Origin: CAZOKN01 sp964580525
GTDB taxonomy: Bacteria; Pseudomonadota; Alphaproteobacteria; Rickettsiales; UBA6187
NCBI GenBank assembly: GCA_964580525.1
Contig: CAZOKN010000010.1
Span: 1-52,278 of the forward strand
Direction: 5' to 3'
DNA length: 52,278 nt
Part shown: in pieces, positions 1-8,389 of the stretch
Numbering within the stretch: position 1 is the first letter of the stretch
Layout of the letters: every line of letters starts with the position of its first letter
Translations under genes and position numbers: made by a program
The notes under the pieces: model-generated
The model's input: only the letters and a program-made list of their open reading frames with translations
Database searches by the model: none
Told to the model about the DNA's origin: nothing

Positions 1-1
1 A

Positions 2-406
2 GGAAAACAAACAACTCGCCAACAACTAGACACATTACTTAGCAATTTTGATAAAGATGATCATAAATCCCATATCATTTTGGGCTGGCTCAACACAGAT
101 CTAGGCAAGCAAAAAAGCCTCGAAAAACTTTGCGAATCACTCAACAATTTACAATACGATTACAAAAAAAGCAGCACAATAAAACAATGGCTCAGAACAG
201 AGGAAGGTAAGCAAACTACACCCGAACAACTAGTCACACTCTTCAACAATGCTCAGATCAGTTATAGGGAAACAGTTGATATCATCGTAGACTGGCTCAA
301 AACAGATGTAGGTAAGCAAACAAGACCAGAACAAATAGGCGCGTTAATCAAAAATTTATATGACAACCAAGCTCATATTATCCGTGAATGGTCAGAAATA
401 GGGGCA
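2..406 (+). repeat. Tandem ~34-residue protein repeats, four copies visible
   Basis: Copies at 2-103, 104-205, 206-310 and 311-406 encode units of 34, 34, 35 and 32 residues. Each begins GKQ, followed by a helix-like stretch (for example TTPEQLVTLFNNAQ) and closes with a Trp-containing segment such as DWLKTDV. DNA identity between copies is moderate, so this is an old protein-level repeat rather than a recent DNA duplication. More copies may lie upstream of the window. Confidence 0.75.
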
Positions 407-1720
407 GGAAAAATAGTTTGCGAAACTACGAACATTGCTAATCTAGCAGAAAAACTGGGGGTTCCTCAAGAAAAAATATTATTATCTTTTGGTATAGCAA
501 AGAGAGATGTTAATCTACCGGGCATAGTAGATATGTATAACAACTATGCAACCCTTTTGCTAGCACCAAAAGTGTTTGATCATTTGGTAAAAAGCAACAT
601 TTCTCCAGATATTGACCTCAATAAAATCTTAGAAAATTACATCATTCCTTCCGCCATTAATGCATTAACAGGACCGATGACAAAAAGCCAATTGGAACAA
701 CTATCTGAGCATTGGCATGAACCCTTGCAACAATCCGAATTCCAAAAATTACGCGATTTTGGTGGAAAAAGTTGGACACCTCTTATAGAAAATCAAGAAG
801 TTCCAGAAGAAATAGCAGGAGAAAAGGGCTGGAGCATTAAAGTGCGCAACTCATCTGCAACTCTAATTAAAGAAGGAAAAGAATTAGAACATTGTGTAGG
901 CGGCTATACACGCCAATGCGCCTATGGCAAATCTCATATAGCATCTATCGTAGCTCCAGATGGCAAACCAATGTCAACCATAGAATATCAGGCTCAATAT
1001 CCTTATCAGAAGCTGGCAACAGGACAACATTACGGCAGGAAAAATCAAGCACCTGATCGAACATCCATCGCGATAAAAGAATGGCTAGATAAAGAAATCC
1101 AAAGCGGAAACATCCCTGTTGACTATAAAGGATTAGAACGAGATATGAACCAAAGGATTAATGCACCTAAAACACTTGCTGAGAAAGCAGCTGACCTTTG
1201 CGAAATAGACGTAACTGATCAAGCGAAGCGCGAAAAGGTTAATACAGTATACCGCAAGCACACCCCTGATTATGCTATGGCTGGCTTCCATGCGCTGGTG
1301 ACTATGCCTTCTATCATCATAAAAATTGATGGTCAAAAACACGAAGTGATTCTCAATAAGAAAGAATATGCAAAAGAGCTCAAAACTCAAAGATGGAAAG
1401 GCAAAGCAGGCCAATCCGCAGGCCCCGCAAACAAAAAAGCTGATAAAACATGGGAAGCCTTACAAGAAAAATGCGATGCCATTTTTGAAGAAAAAATCAG
1501 TGTTTCTAAGTATGAAGACGGCACAAGATTTGGCCAGATTATGATAACACCTAATCCAGAAAGTGGCCTGACATATAAAGAAATCAGCGAAAAACTCGGC
1601 GATATCATGAAAGATAGGCCTAAGAAATTTGAGCTACAAACGGAAAATAATAGCGTTATAATTAAAAATATGACTCCAGCTGCGGTGCTTTCTCTGATAG
1701 GTGGGGGAAAACAGAGATAA
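2..1720 (+). CDS. PcfJ-domain protein with N-terminal tandem repeats (5' partial)
   Basis: The reading frame is open to the left edge (frame starting at base 2), so the gene begins outside the window; an apparent TTG start at 80 is not the real one. The visible N-terminus has four repeats of 32-35 residues, each starting GKQ (bases 2, 104, 206, 311) and most ending in WLxTxxG. The middle and C-terminal part resembles the PcfJ-like family: LEHCVGGYTR at about base 881-910, then STIEYQ at about 976-993 and QHYGRKNQAPDRT. PcfJ-like proteins occur on plasmids, phages and in rickettsia-like genomes and have no established biochemical role. No signal peptide or membrane segment is seen in the visible part. 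It converges on glyS. Family assignment is from motif recognition only; function unknown. Confidence 0.75.
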   Translation, partial: GKQTTRQQLDTLLSNFDKDDHKSHIILGWLNTDLGKQKSLEKLCESLNNLQYDYKKSSTIKQWLRTEEGKQTTPEQLVTLFNNAQISYRETVDIIVDWLKTDVGKQTRPEQIGALIKNLYDNQAHIIREWSEIGAGKIVCETTNIANLAEKLGVPQEKILLSFGIAKRDVNLPGIVDMYNNYATLLLAPKVFDHLVKSNISPDIDLNKILENYIIPSAINALTGPMTKSQLEQLSEHWHEPLQQSEFQKLRDFGGKSWTPLIENQEVPEEIAGEKGWSIKVRNSSATLIKEGKELEHCVGGYTRQCAYGKSHIASIVAPDGKPMSTIEYQAQYPYQKLATGQHYGRKNQAPDRTSIAIKEWLDKEIQSGNIPVDYKGLERDMNQRINAPKTLAEKAADLCEIDVTDQAKREKVNTVYRKHTPDYAMAGFHALVTMPSIIIKIDGQKHEVILNKKEYAKELKTQRWKGKAGQSAGPANKKADKTWEALQEKCDAIFEEKISVSKYEDGTRFGQIMITPNPESGLTYKEISEKLGDIMKDRPKKFELQTENNSVIIKNMTPAAVLSLIGGGKQR

Positions 1721-1723
1721 GTA

Positions 1724-1765
1724 GAATCACGATTTTCTTGATTCCAGATTCAAGATTCGTGATTC
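1724..1765. terminator. Hairpin between convergent genes, built of GATTC words
   Basis: GAATCACGA (1724-1732) pairs with TCGTGATTC (1757-1765), and inside it TCTTGA pairs with TCAAGA. It lies between the ends of the PcfJ-domain gene and glyS, so a bidirectional terminator is plausible, although no clear T-run follows. GATTC recurs exactly every 7 bases (1740, 1747, 1754, 1761). Confidence 0.5.
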
Positions 1766-1773
1766 CATCTTGT

Positions 1774-3894
1774 CTACCCCTCAATAACCCCAAAATCCGC
1801 CACTTGATTGAGTGATTGCCTGAATTGTGCCAGCAGCAAAAGCCTGTTTTTACGTAAATCAAACTCATCACAATTGACCTCTACGCCATCAAAAAACTTA
1901 TCAATTGGCTTTCTCAATTTGGCCAGATCACGCATAACCGAGGCAAAATCATCTTCTTTAAGCTTTTCTTCAATAGAAGACTGCAGTTCACTAAACAGCC
2001 CATATAGGTCTTTCTCTTCCTGCTCTTTGAGGAGGCTTTCAATAGGTTCCCCTGAATATTTAGCCCCTTCTTTTTTCTCTTCCGCAGTCACGATATTAGT
2101 AGCGCGCTTATATGCCGCCAGAAGGTTCACACCATCTTGTGTGGCCACAAAATCGCTAAGCGCATCAACACGTTGCACGAGCCTGCTTAGGTCATCCTCG
2201 CTACCGCCATCAAACACGGCCTGTATCAAATCATGCCTTACAGCCTTGTCTTTCAAGGATGCTTTTAAGCGATCAGCAAAGAAATCCAGAAGATCATTTA
2301 CTACATTATCACGCTTTTCTTCGCGCTTTTTACCCCTGGTGAATATGTTAGCCTCACCTTCTTCCGGCTGGAAAAGACTGTCAGGATAAGCCGTAACCGC
2401 CCTTTCAAAAACAAGACGCAAAGGAATACGCAAATTATTTTCCAGAATTATCCTGATAACCCCAAGAGCCGCACGGCGCAGGGCATAAGGGTCTTTCGAG
2501 CCAGTAGGTTTTTCATCCGCTGAAAATAAACCAGCAAGAGTATCGATTTTATCAGCCAATGCAACGGCAATGCTAAGCGGAGCTTTCGGACATTCATCAT
2601 TTGGGCCAACCGGGCTATAATGCTCTTTTATGGCAGCCGCAACTTCCTTTTCTTCCTTGCTTTCAATGGCATAATAGCTACCCATTAAGCCTTGCAATTC
2701 AGGGAACTCCCCCACCATACCAGTCACAAGATCAACCTTGCTTAAATTTGCCGCTTTTTCCACCAAAACCAAGTTGGCGTGCGGAATCCAGACAGCAAGG
2801 AATTTAGCCAGATCGATCATTCTTTGGGTTTTTTCAGCAACAGTGCCGAGCTTAGCGTGAAAAATCACTTTTTCAAGGTCAGGAACTCTCGATTCAAGGC
2901 TAACACGCCTGTCCTGATCCCAAAAAAATTTAGCATCTTCAAGACGAGCGCGCAGAACCCGCTCATTTCCACTGATAATTTTCTGGCCTTTATCCGCCGA
3001 TTCCATATTAGAAATGGTTATAAAATAAGGCGCTAAACGACCATGATTATTGGTCAGAGAAAAATATTTTTGGTGCGAACGCATCGCAGTGCTAAGCACT
3101 TCCTGCGGCACATGCATAAACTTCTCTTCAATGCGACCCAGCAAAACAACCGGCCATTCAACCAGCCCGGCAACTTCTTCGAGCAATCCGGCATCAGCTT
3201 TTACAGAAAGACCATGTTCTTTCGCAATGGCCGCTGCTTCATTTTCAATAATTTTCTTACGCTCCTGAGTGCACAGAATAACCTTATGATCTTTAAGCTT
3301 TTTTTGATATTCATTAAAATTAGCAACTGCAAATTCGGCATTACCCAAAAACCTGTGTCCCCTGGTTTTATTGCCAGCAGTAATATGACCAAAAGAAACT
3401 GGTAGAACATGGCCGTTAAAAACGCATAAAATGCTATGAACAGGGCGCGTCCAACGAATGTTATAATTGCCCCATTTCATTGATTTTGGCCAAACCAGCG
3501 ACGCTATGGCATCCTTTAAAATTTCCGTCAGCACTTCAGATACAGGACGCGCAACACTTTTCACCACTGCAAAATAGAACTCACCTTTGTCAGTGTTTCT
3601 TTTTTCAAGCTCACTAAGAGCAAGACCTGTAGACTTTAAAAAGCCGTCAATCGCTCCCTGCGGAGCATCAACTCTTGGACCACGCTTTTCTGATGAACTA
3701 TCATTTTGTTTCTCAGGAACGCCTTCAATAACCAAAGATAAACGCCTGGGAGTTATATAACTTTTTGCACCAGAATGAGTTAAGCCATTTTTTTCAAAAT
3801 GCGCCAAAACAGAATCCTTAAAAGACTCTGCCATTTTAGTTTGTATTTTAGCAGGTATTTCCTCGCTAAAAATTTCAAGCAGCAATTCTGCCAT
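1774..3894 (-). CDS. glyS: Glycyl-tRNA synthetase beta subunit
   Basis: Beta subunit of the alpha2-beta2 bacterial glycyl-tRNA synthetase, which charges tRNA-Gly with glycine in the cytoplasm together with GlyQ. The 706-residue length is normal. The N-terminus MAELLLEIFSEEIPAK and the segment PRRLSLVIEGVPE near residue 50 are typical, as is SLVWPKSMKWGNY near residue 135. The ATG at 3894 is preceded by AAGG about 8 bases upstream, and that ribosome binding site lies inside the end of panD, which overlaps glyS by 20 bases. It is the last gene of the glyQ-panD-glyS run and probably depends on upstream transcription. Assignment is very secure. Confidence 0.97.
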   Translation of the reverse strand: MAELLLEIFSEEIPAKIQTKMAESFKDSVLAHFEKNGLTHSGAKSYITPRRLSLVIEGVPEKQNDSSSEKRGPRVDAPQGAIDGFLKSTGLALSELEKRNTDKGEFYFAVVKSVARPVSEVLTEILKDAIASLVWPKSMKWGNYNIRWTRPVHSILCVFNGHVLPVSFGHITAGNKTRGHRFLGNAEFAVANFNEYQKKLKDHKVILCTQERKKIIENEAAAIAKEHGLSVKADAGLLEEVAGLVEWPVVLLGRIEEKFMHVPQEVLSTAMRSHQKYFSLTNNHGRLAPYFITISNMESADKGQKIISGNERVLRARLEDAKFFWDQDRRVSLESRVPDLEKVIFHAKLGTVAEKTQRMIDLAKFLAVWIPHANLVLVEKAANLSKVDLVTGMVGEFPELQGLMGSYYAIESKEEKEVAAAIKEHYSPVGPNDECPKAPLSIAVALADKIDTLAGLFSADEKPTGSKDPYALRRAALGVIRIILENNLRIPLRLVFERAVTAYPDSLFQPEEGEANIFTRGKKREEKRDNVVNDLLDFFADRLKASLKDKAVRHDLIQAVFDGGSEDDLSRLVQRVDALSDFVATQDGVNLLAAYKRATNIVTAEEKKEGAKYSGEPIESLLKEQEEKDLYGLFSELQSSIEEKLKEDDFASVMRDLAKLRKPIDKFFDGVEVNCDEFDLRKNRLLLLAQFRQSLNQVADFGVIEG

Positions 3895-4240
3895 GTGGTT
3901 TTACCTTATTATTATCGTCTAGTAATACAACTTTAGGAGCAAAACTCCTCGCCTTCATGGCATCCATATGAGCATATGCGCAGATGATTACAAGATCACC
4001 CTTTTGCACAAGCCTTGCAGCCGCACCATTGACACAAACAGCTCCGCTTCCGCGCTTTCCAGGAATGGTGTATGTAGTAAAACGCTGGCCGTTATTAATA
4101 TTCAAAACATCAACCTGCTCATATACCAAAATGCCGGAAGCCTCTAGCAAATCTTCATCAACAGTAATTGACCCTTCATAATTAAGGTCAGCCTCAGTCA
4201 CTGTCGCCCTGTGCAACTTACCTTTTAACATTGTTATCAT
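3875..4240 (-). CDS. panD: Aspartate 1-decarboxylase
   Basis: Pyruvoyl-dependent decarboxylation of L-aspartate to beta-alanine for pantothenate and CoA synthesis. The proenzyme self-cleaves between Gly and Ser in YEGSITV, at residues 23-24 of the start chosen here. Other family motifs are MLKGKLHRATVTEADLNYEGS and TTYTIPGKRGSG, followed by VCVNGAAARLVQKGDLVII. The frame extends to 4261, but GGAAGGGGAG (complement of 4250-4259) is well placed only for the ATG at 4240, which gives the canonical MITMLKGKLHR terminus and about 121 residues. The 3' end overlaps glyS by 20 bases. Finding panD between glyQ and glyS is unusual and suggests co-expression. Other pantothenate genes are not in the window. 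Confidence 0.95.
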   Translation of the reverse strand: MITMLKGKLHRATVTEADLNYEGSITVDEDLLEASGILVYEQVDVLNINNGQRFTTYTIPGKRGSGAVCVNGAAARLVQKGDLVIICAYAHMDAMKARSFAPKVVLLDDNNKVKPHGRIAA

Positions 4241-4317
4241 ATAAGACATCTCCCCTTCCAAAACCTAATCTCCAATACCTTATCTATTAAGTCCTACCTG
4301 ATAAATTTATTATTTGT

Positions 4318-5187
4318 TCAACAGCTTTCAACCCACTTTTCACAGCAGGATTTTGCCAAATGGCGCACTCGGCCTATATAAGAAGCGCGTTCAGTAACTC
4401 CTATAACACCGCGTGCATCCAACAAATTCAAATGATGGCTGGCTTTTAGGCAAAAATCATAAGCCGGAAGCGGCAGATTTTTTTCTATTAATGCCAGGCA
4501 TTCTTTTTCATAGTCTTCAAAATGCTGCAACAACATATCTGTATTAGCATATTCCAAATTATAAGCTGAAAATTCACGTTCATCCTGAAGGAAAATATCG
4601 CCATAAAGCACGCCGCTATCATTCCACTGGATATCGTAAACACTTTCCTTGCCCTGTATATACATTGCAAGCCTTTCCAAACCATAAGTCAATTCACCTG
4701 GAATTGGGTTACAGTCAATACCGCCAACTTGCTGCATATAGGTAAATTGTGAAACTTCCATACCGTCACACCAAACTTCCCAACCAAGACCCCAAGCGCC
4801 TACAGTAGGGTTTTCCCAATCATCCTCAACAAAGCGTATATCATGCTCCATAGGATCAATCCCTATAACTTTCAGGCTATCAAGATAAAGCTGTTGAATG
4901 TTATCAGGCGATGGTTTCAATATAACCTGATATTGATAATAATGCTGTAATCTGTTTGGGTTATCGCCATAACGGCCATCTTTCGGACGCATTGAAGGCT
5001 GAACATAAGCTACATTCCAAGATTTTGGTCCCAGCGCCCTAAGCACAGTTGCCGGATGCAAAGTTCCCGCGCCAACTTCCGTATGATAAGGCTGAAGGAT
5101 AACGCAGCCGTTATCAGTCCAAAACTTATTAAGCGCCATAATCATATCCTGAAAGGACATGTAATCAGCTTTTTTTCTAGGATTCAT
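4318..5187 (-). CDS. glyQ: Glycyl-tRNA synthetase alpha subunit
   Basis: Catalytic alpha subunit that activates glycine with ATP; partner of GlyS two genes downstream. Diagnostic motifs are EVGAGTLHPATVLRALGP, NPNRLQHYYQYQVILKPSPD and GAWGLGWEVWCDGMEV, followed by GELTYGLERLAMYIQG. The frame begins with a TTG at 5205, but those first codons contain the likely ribosome binding site (GGAG/GTGAG), so the ATG at 5187 (MNPRKKADYMSF) is preferred, giving 289 residues. A 77-base gap separates its stop from panD. A toxin-antitoxin pair lies directly upstream in the same direction. Confidence 0.97.
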   Translation of the reverse strand: MNPRKKADYMSFQDMIMALNKFWTDNGCVILQPYHTEVGAGTLHPATVLRALGPKSWNVAYVQPSMRPKDGRYGDNPNRLQHYYQYQVILKPSPDNIQQLYLDSLKVIGIDPMEHDIRFVEDDWENPTVGAWGLGWEVWCDGMEVSQFTYMQQVGGIDCNPIPGELTYGLERLAMYIQGKESVYDIQWNDSGVLYGDIFLQDEREFSAYNLEYANTDMLLQHFEDYEKECLALIEKNLPLPAYDFCLKASHHLNLLDARGVIGVTERASYIGRVRHLAKSCCEKWVESC

Positions 5188-5290
5188 TGCAATCTCACTC
5201 TCCAAAAAACGGGAGTGAATAATACATTTTATCTACTAATAGTTCAAGGAAAAAATGTTTCTTATAGCAGGCTAAAATCTTTGAATTGAG

Positions 5291-5689
5291 CTACCCGCGC
5301 AAGAATATTATATCATTCTTAAATTTGATGTTTTTCCAGGCTTTATCTGCAGTTATAACTGCAGAGCCTATAGACAAAGAAAGGGCAAGGCACGCTCTAT
5401 CTCCTAAAGAAAGTCCATATTTTTTTGTAGATTCATAAAGTTCTGCAGCAATATAGGCCTGCTCTTCATCAAAAGAACGTATGTCAGACACAATAGATCT
5501 AATTTTAGGCAATAACACTGAGATATCAACGCCTCTCCTTGCGGAAACACAAAGAACTTCAGAAATATTTACAGAAGAAATTACAACATCAGGCAAAAAT
5601 TCTTCAATAATTTCACATCCCTTTTCTTCATCTATAAAAGCTAGCAATGCCGACGCATCTAAAATTATTTTTTTATTCTTTTTCAGCAT
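5291..5689 (-). CDS. PIN-domain toxin (VapC-like)
   Basis: A 132-residue PIN-domain protein, probably the ribonuclease toxin of a type II toxin-antitoxin pair. Acidic residues expected at the metal site are visible: LDASALLAF near residue 10, NISEV near 42, LGDRACLAL near 96 and ITADKAW near 113. In characterised VapC toxins this site cuts tRNA or rRNA; the target here is unknown. The ATG at 5689 follows AAGGCG at 5-base spacing and overlaps the antitoxin gene by 17 bases, the usual coupled arrangement. The module separates sppA from glyQ. All key residues look intact. Confidence 0.88.
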   Translation of the reverse strand: MLKKNKKIILDASALLAFIDEEKGCEIIEEFLPDVVISSVNISEVLCVSARRGVDISVLLPKIRSIVSDIRSFDEEQAYIAAELYESTKKYGLSLGDRACLALSLSIGSAVITADKAWKNIKFKNDIIFLRG

Positions 5690-5936
5690 CTTGTCGCCTT
5701 ATCTCTAACAACTCTTCAGAAAGACTTTTCTTAGCTTTTTTACCACCACCAGCAAGCGCAAAAAGCTTTCTTATTTCTGCTATTGTTTGCTTTTTTGTTC
5801 GCAAATGTATTCCTTTTTCATCCTTAGTAAACACAAGCTCGTCGCCAGGTTTTATGCCAAGCTCTTTACGCAAAACAGCTGGTACAACTATTCTGCCATT
5901 TTCACTTAAAACCGTCCTAAATTCGTCCATTGTCAT
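5673..5936 (-). CDS. AbrB/MazE-type antitoxin
   Basis: An 87-residue SpoVT/AbrB-fold DNA-binding antitoxin. The swapped-hairpin domain is visible in the first 50 residues (LSENGRIVVPAVLRKELGIK, then PGDELVF). The basic C-terminal tail with KKAKKSLSEELLEIRRQ is a plausible toxin-binding segment. AGGAG lies 3 bases before the first ATG (5936) and 9 before the next (5930); the second gives MDEFRTVLSENGR and may be the true start. It overlaps the downstream PIN toxin by 17 bases. A 10-base direct repeat just upstream is a candidate operator for autoregulation. Confidence 0.87.
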   Translation of the reverse strand: MTMDEFRTVLSENGRIVVPAVLRKELGIKPGDELVFTKDEKGIHLRTKKQTIAEIRKLFALAGGGKKAKKSLSEELLEIRRQDAEKE

Positions 5937-5946
5937 TTTCTCCTAA

Positions 5947-5974
5947 TATGACATATAGATACATTATGACATAT
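5947..5974. promoter_or_regulatory. Candidate operator of the toxin-antitoxin pair
   Basis: TATGACATAT occurs twice, perfectly, at 5947-5956 and 5965-5974, start to start 18 bases, within 40 bases upstream of the antitoxin start. AbrB-type antitoxins usually repress their own promoters through repeated sites. The function here is inferred from position and exact repetition. Confidence 0.5.
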
Positions 5975-5998
5975 TTTACAATAAATGGCAAACAATAT

Positions 5999-6886
5999 CT
6001 ATAAACCAAACCTCTTCCATGCCTGCCCTTCTTCCACAGAAGAAATAACGTTACTAACAATATTTTCTTGGAAAACGCCTAATTTCCTTTTCAGCCAGCC
6101 TTTTGGTTTTGAAATTTTTTCAAATTTAACTTTATCGCCATATTTTGCTCTAATGACAGAATATAAATCGCCAATTTCATCAACCAAGCCAAGATCTTTT
6201 GCCTGGCCGCCACTCCAGAATTCGCCGTTAAATAATTTATCTTCGTCAGAATCTTTGATTTTTCCTTTGCGACGCTGCCTTACCAAATTCTTAAACGCCT
6301 CATGCACTTCTTTTTGGGCGGATTTAAGTATCTCAATATCCTCCGGCTTTTCTTTTTGGAATGGATCGAGAATGGATTTATTATTGCCTTGCGAATATAC
6401 GCGGCGCTCAACACCAAGTTTTTTTATAGCATCAACAAAGCCAAAACCAGCGGATATCACACCAATACTGCCAACTATCGAACTAGTTGAAGCATAAATT
6501 TCATCGCCAGTGCAAGCAAGCCAATAGCCACCTGATGCTGCTACATCCTCCACAAAAGAAATAACAGGAATATTTTTTTCTTCCGATAGAGCTCTAACTC
6601 GTTTGTAAATAAGCTCAGACTGCACAGGCGATCCGCCAGGTGAATTAATTTGTAATGCCACCGCTTTCAGATTTGAAACATCAAAAGCATCTTCAATATC
6701 GTCCACAAGTTCATCAAGTGAAAGGCCTTTTTTAAAAGAACCAACAGCTCCTATAACACCAGAAAGTCTGATCACTGCAACTCTTGGCGCTTTGTTTTTA
6801 AGCTTAGCAGGAATACATTGCAGAATTTTTTTAAAGCAACAGGAAGATTTTTTCTGTTCACATAATTTTTCATCGAATTTATTCAT
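5999..6886 (-). CDS. sppA: Signal peptide peptidase-like serine protease (S49 family)
   Basis: Half-length S49 peptidase, 295 residues, of the group that degrades cleaved signal peptides or membrane-protein fragments. The Ser-Lys dyad is visible: Ser118 in VAASGGYWLAC and Lys170 in SQGNNKSILDPF, a 52-residue spacing like Ser147/Lys199 of Bacillus SppA. QINSPGGSP near residue 80-86 is the oxyanion region. There is no clear N-terminal membrane helix, so it may be peripheral or cytoplasmic. The ATG follows a GAGAAAAG site. It sits between ccmB and the toxin-antitoxin pair, all leftward. Confidence 0.93.
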   Translation of the reverse strand: MNKFDEKLCEQKKSSCCFKKILQCIPAKLKNKAPRVAVIRLSGVIGAVGSFKKGLSLDELVDDIEDAFDVSNLKAVALQINSPGGSPVQSELIYKRVRALSEEKNIPVISFVEDVAASGGYWLACTGDEIYASTSSIVGSIGVISAGFGFVDAIKKLGVERRVYSQGNNKSILDPFQKEKPEDIEILKSAQKEVHEAFKNLVRQRRKGKIKDSDEDKLFNGEFWSGGQAKDLGLVDEIGDLYSVIRAKYGDKVKFEKISKPKGWLKRKLGVFQENIVSNVISSVEEGQAWKRFGL

Positions 6887-6914
6887 AGCTTTTCTCTTTT
6901 TTATTTATCTCGCA

Positions 6915-7571
6915 CTAATTGTCCTCCAGCGCTGCATTAACACCAAAAACTGAGGCATAAATGCTAACTGGAACCATAAGCAGGAATATTCCTATTAGGA
7001 ACATAATGCTTTCGTAAAATTTATCACTATCCACCGCACTAACCGCAAAAATAAGCACCGGAATATATAACGGCAAGGTTAAAACTCCCAGCAATCCACC
7101 TACCCTTTTAAGACCAAGGGTTAGCGCCGCTCCAACACTTCCTATCATGCTTAATGTAGGAGTTGCAACCAAAAGCGTAATTAGCATATAAGGTATTTTA
7201 TGTTCTATATGGAAAAACAAAGACAATAAAGGCGCCACCAAAACAATAGGCAAACCAGCAGTCAACCAATGCGAAAAGATTTTTGAAAGAACAATAAATT
7301 CTGGCAGATAGCCTTGCAAAAACAATTGCGCCAAACTACCATCTTCATAATCTTCATCGAAGATTAATGGCGCTGATAACAACGAGGTAAGCAAAGCACA
7401 AACACATATTACACCAACACCAATTTGTGCTAAAATATCATTATCAGGCCCAACTCCAAATGGAAATAAAACTGCCGAAACGACAAAAAACATGAGGTAA
7501 TTTATAAATGCCCCACGTCCACGGAAAATAAGCCTAAAATCGCGTTTTATTATTGAAGAGAATAGTTTCAT
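6915..7571 (-). CDS. ccmB: Heme exporter permease CcmB
   Basis: Membrane subunit of the CcmABCD cytochrome c maturation system in the inner membrane. The N-terminal segment IKRDFRLIFRGRGAFINYL and the FPFGVGPD motif near residue 35 are typical, followed by several hydrophobic helices. The frame extends to a TTG at 7586 inside the end of ccmA, but that leaves only one base after GAGGAG. The ATG at 7571, 7 bases after the ccmA stop, gives the usual MKLFSSIIKRDF start and about 218 residues. CcmC and CcmD are not adjacent. Confidence 0.93.
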   Translation of the reverse strand: MKLFSSIIKRDFRLIFRGRGAFINYLMFFVVSAVLFPFGVGPDNDILAQIGVGVICVCALLTSLLSAPLIFDEDYEDGSLAQLFLQGYLPEFIVLSKIFSHWLTAGLPIVLVAPLLSLFFHIEHKIPYMLITLLVATPTLSMIGSVGAALTLGLKRVGGLLGVLTLPLYIPVLIFAVSAVDSDKFYESIMFLIGIFLLMVPVSIYASVFGVNAALEDN

Positions 7572-7578
7572 TTTTTTA

Positions 7579-8190
7579 TTAAACAAACTCCTCTAAATTT
7601 ATCTCACAAGCATTTGATATTAAAGAATCTTCATGCGTTGCAATTATAACAGAACCACCTTGCTCACATCTAGTATTTATCATACTTGCAAGTTTTAATT
7701 TTGTATCTTCATCCAAATTAGTAAATGGTTCATCAAGAAGCCATATTTCAGAACGGCAAGCCAGTAATTTTGCCAAAGCAACTTTCCTCTGCCAACCTGC
7801 TGATAGCTTACCACATTCAGTATTTTCAAATTCTTCCAGATCAAAAAAAGCGATGGCCGCATCAATTCTATCTTTGCAATCGCGCAAACCCGCCCAAAAC
7901 TCGAGATTTTCTCTTACAGTGAGTTTAGGCTTTATAGCATTTTTATGGCCTAGATATTGCACCATCTCACAATATTCTTGCCAATGATCACCTTTAACAT
8001 TTTCATTTGCGTATAGAACTTCGCCAGAATCGGGAGTAATAAAACCAGCGACAACATTAAGCAAAGTTGTTTTTCCCGAGCCATTGGGACCTTTCAAAAG
8101 CAACACACAGCAATCACCCAGGGTAAAGCCAAGGTTTTTGAACAACTGCCGCCCGCCGCGGCTACATGAAATATTATTAAGTGTCAGCAT
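7579..8190 (-). CDS. ccmA: Heme exporter ATP-binding protein CcmA
   Basis: ATPase of the CcmAB complex, which drives release of heme-loaded CcmE during cytochrome c maturation. Visible motifs are Walker A GPNGSGKTTLLNVV near residue 34, the signature LSAGWQRKVALAKLLAC near 128 and Walker B IWLLDEPF. The length of 203 residues is normal for CcmA. It is divergent from acnA, an arrangement shared with several alphaproteobacteria, but here about 550 bases containing a GIY-YIG unit lie between them. It supports the membrane cytochrome c at 42.9 kb. Confidence 0.95.
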   Translation of the reverse strand: MLTLNNISCSRGGRQLFKNLGFTLGDCCVLLLKGPNGSGKTTLLNVVAGFITPDSGEVLYANENVKGDHWQEYCEMVQYLGHKNAIKPKLTVRENLEFWAGLRDCKDRIDAAIAFFDLEEFENTECGKLSAGWQRKVALAKLLACRSEIWLLDEPFTNLDEDTKLKLASMINTRCEQGGSVIIATHEDSLISNACEINLEEFV

Positions 8191-8329
8191 ATAAAGAACT
8201 TCTTAAAGCAAGTTTTAAATAATTACAAAGAAAATTAAGTTTTTGCTTTTACAAATCAATCCTTTGGGGTAGATTGCACTTAGTTCCTGATTTAGGAGGA
8301 TAGTTGGCATTAGGGTTCAACAAACTCGG

Positions 8330-8361
8330 TGTCATTCCCGCGAAGGCGGGAATCTATTGTT
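8330..8361 (+). repeat. Left inverted repeat of the GIY-YIG unit
   Basis: Contains an 8-bp stem, ATTCCCGC and GCGGGAAT, around a GAAG loop. It matches the reverse complement of 8680-8711 with one mismatch. Confidence 0.85.
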
Positions 8362-8389
8362 TTAATAAAATAAATACTCTTTAAATATA

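Noticed and set aside
1808..2389. 193-codon frame on the plus strand inside glyS
   Set aside because: It lies entirely antisense to a secure gene, is Ser/Arg/Leu-rich as expected from a mirrored frame, and has no ribosome binding site.
5985..6497. 170-codon plus-strand frame opposite sppA
   Set aside because: Shadow of sppA; no recognisable domain and composition follows the opposite strand.
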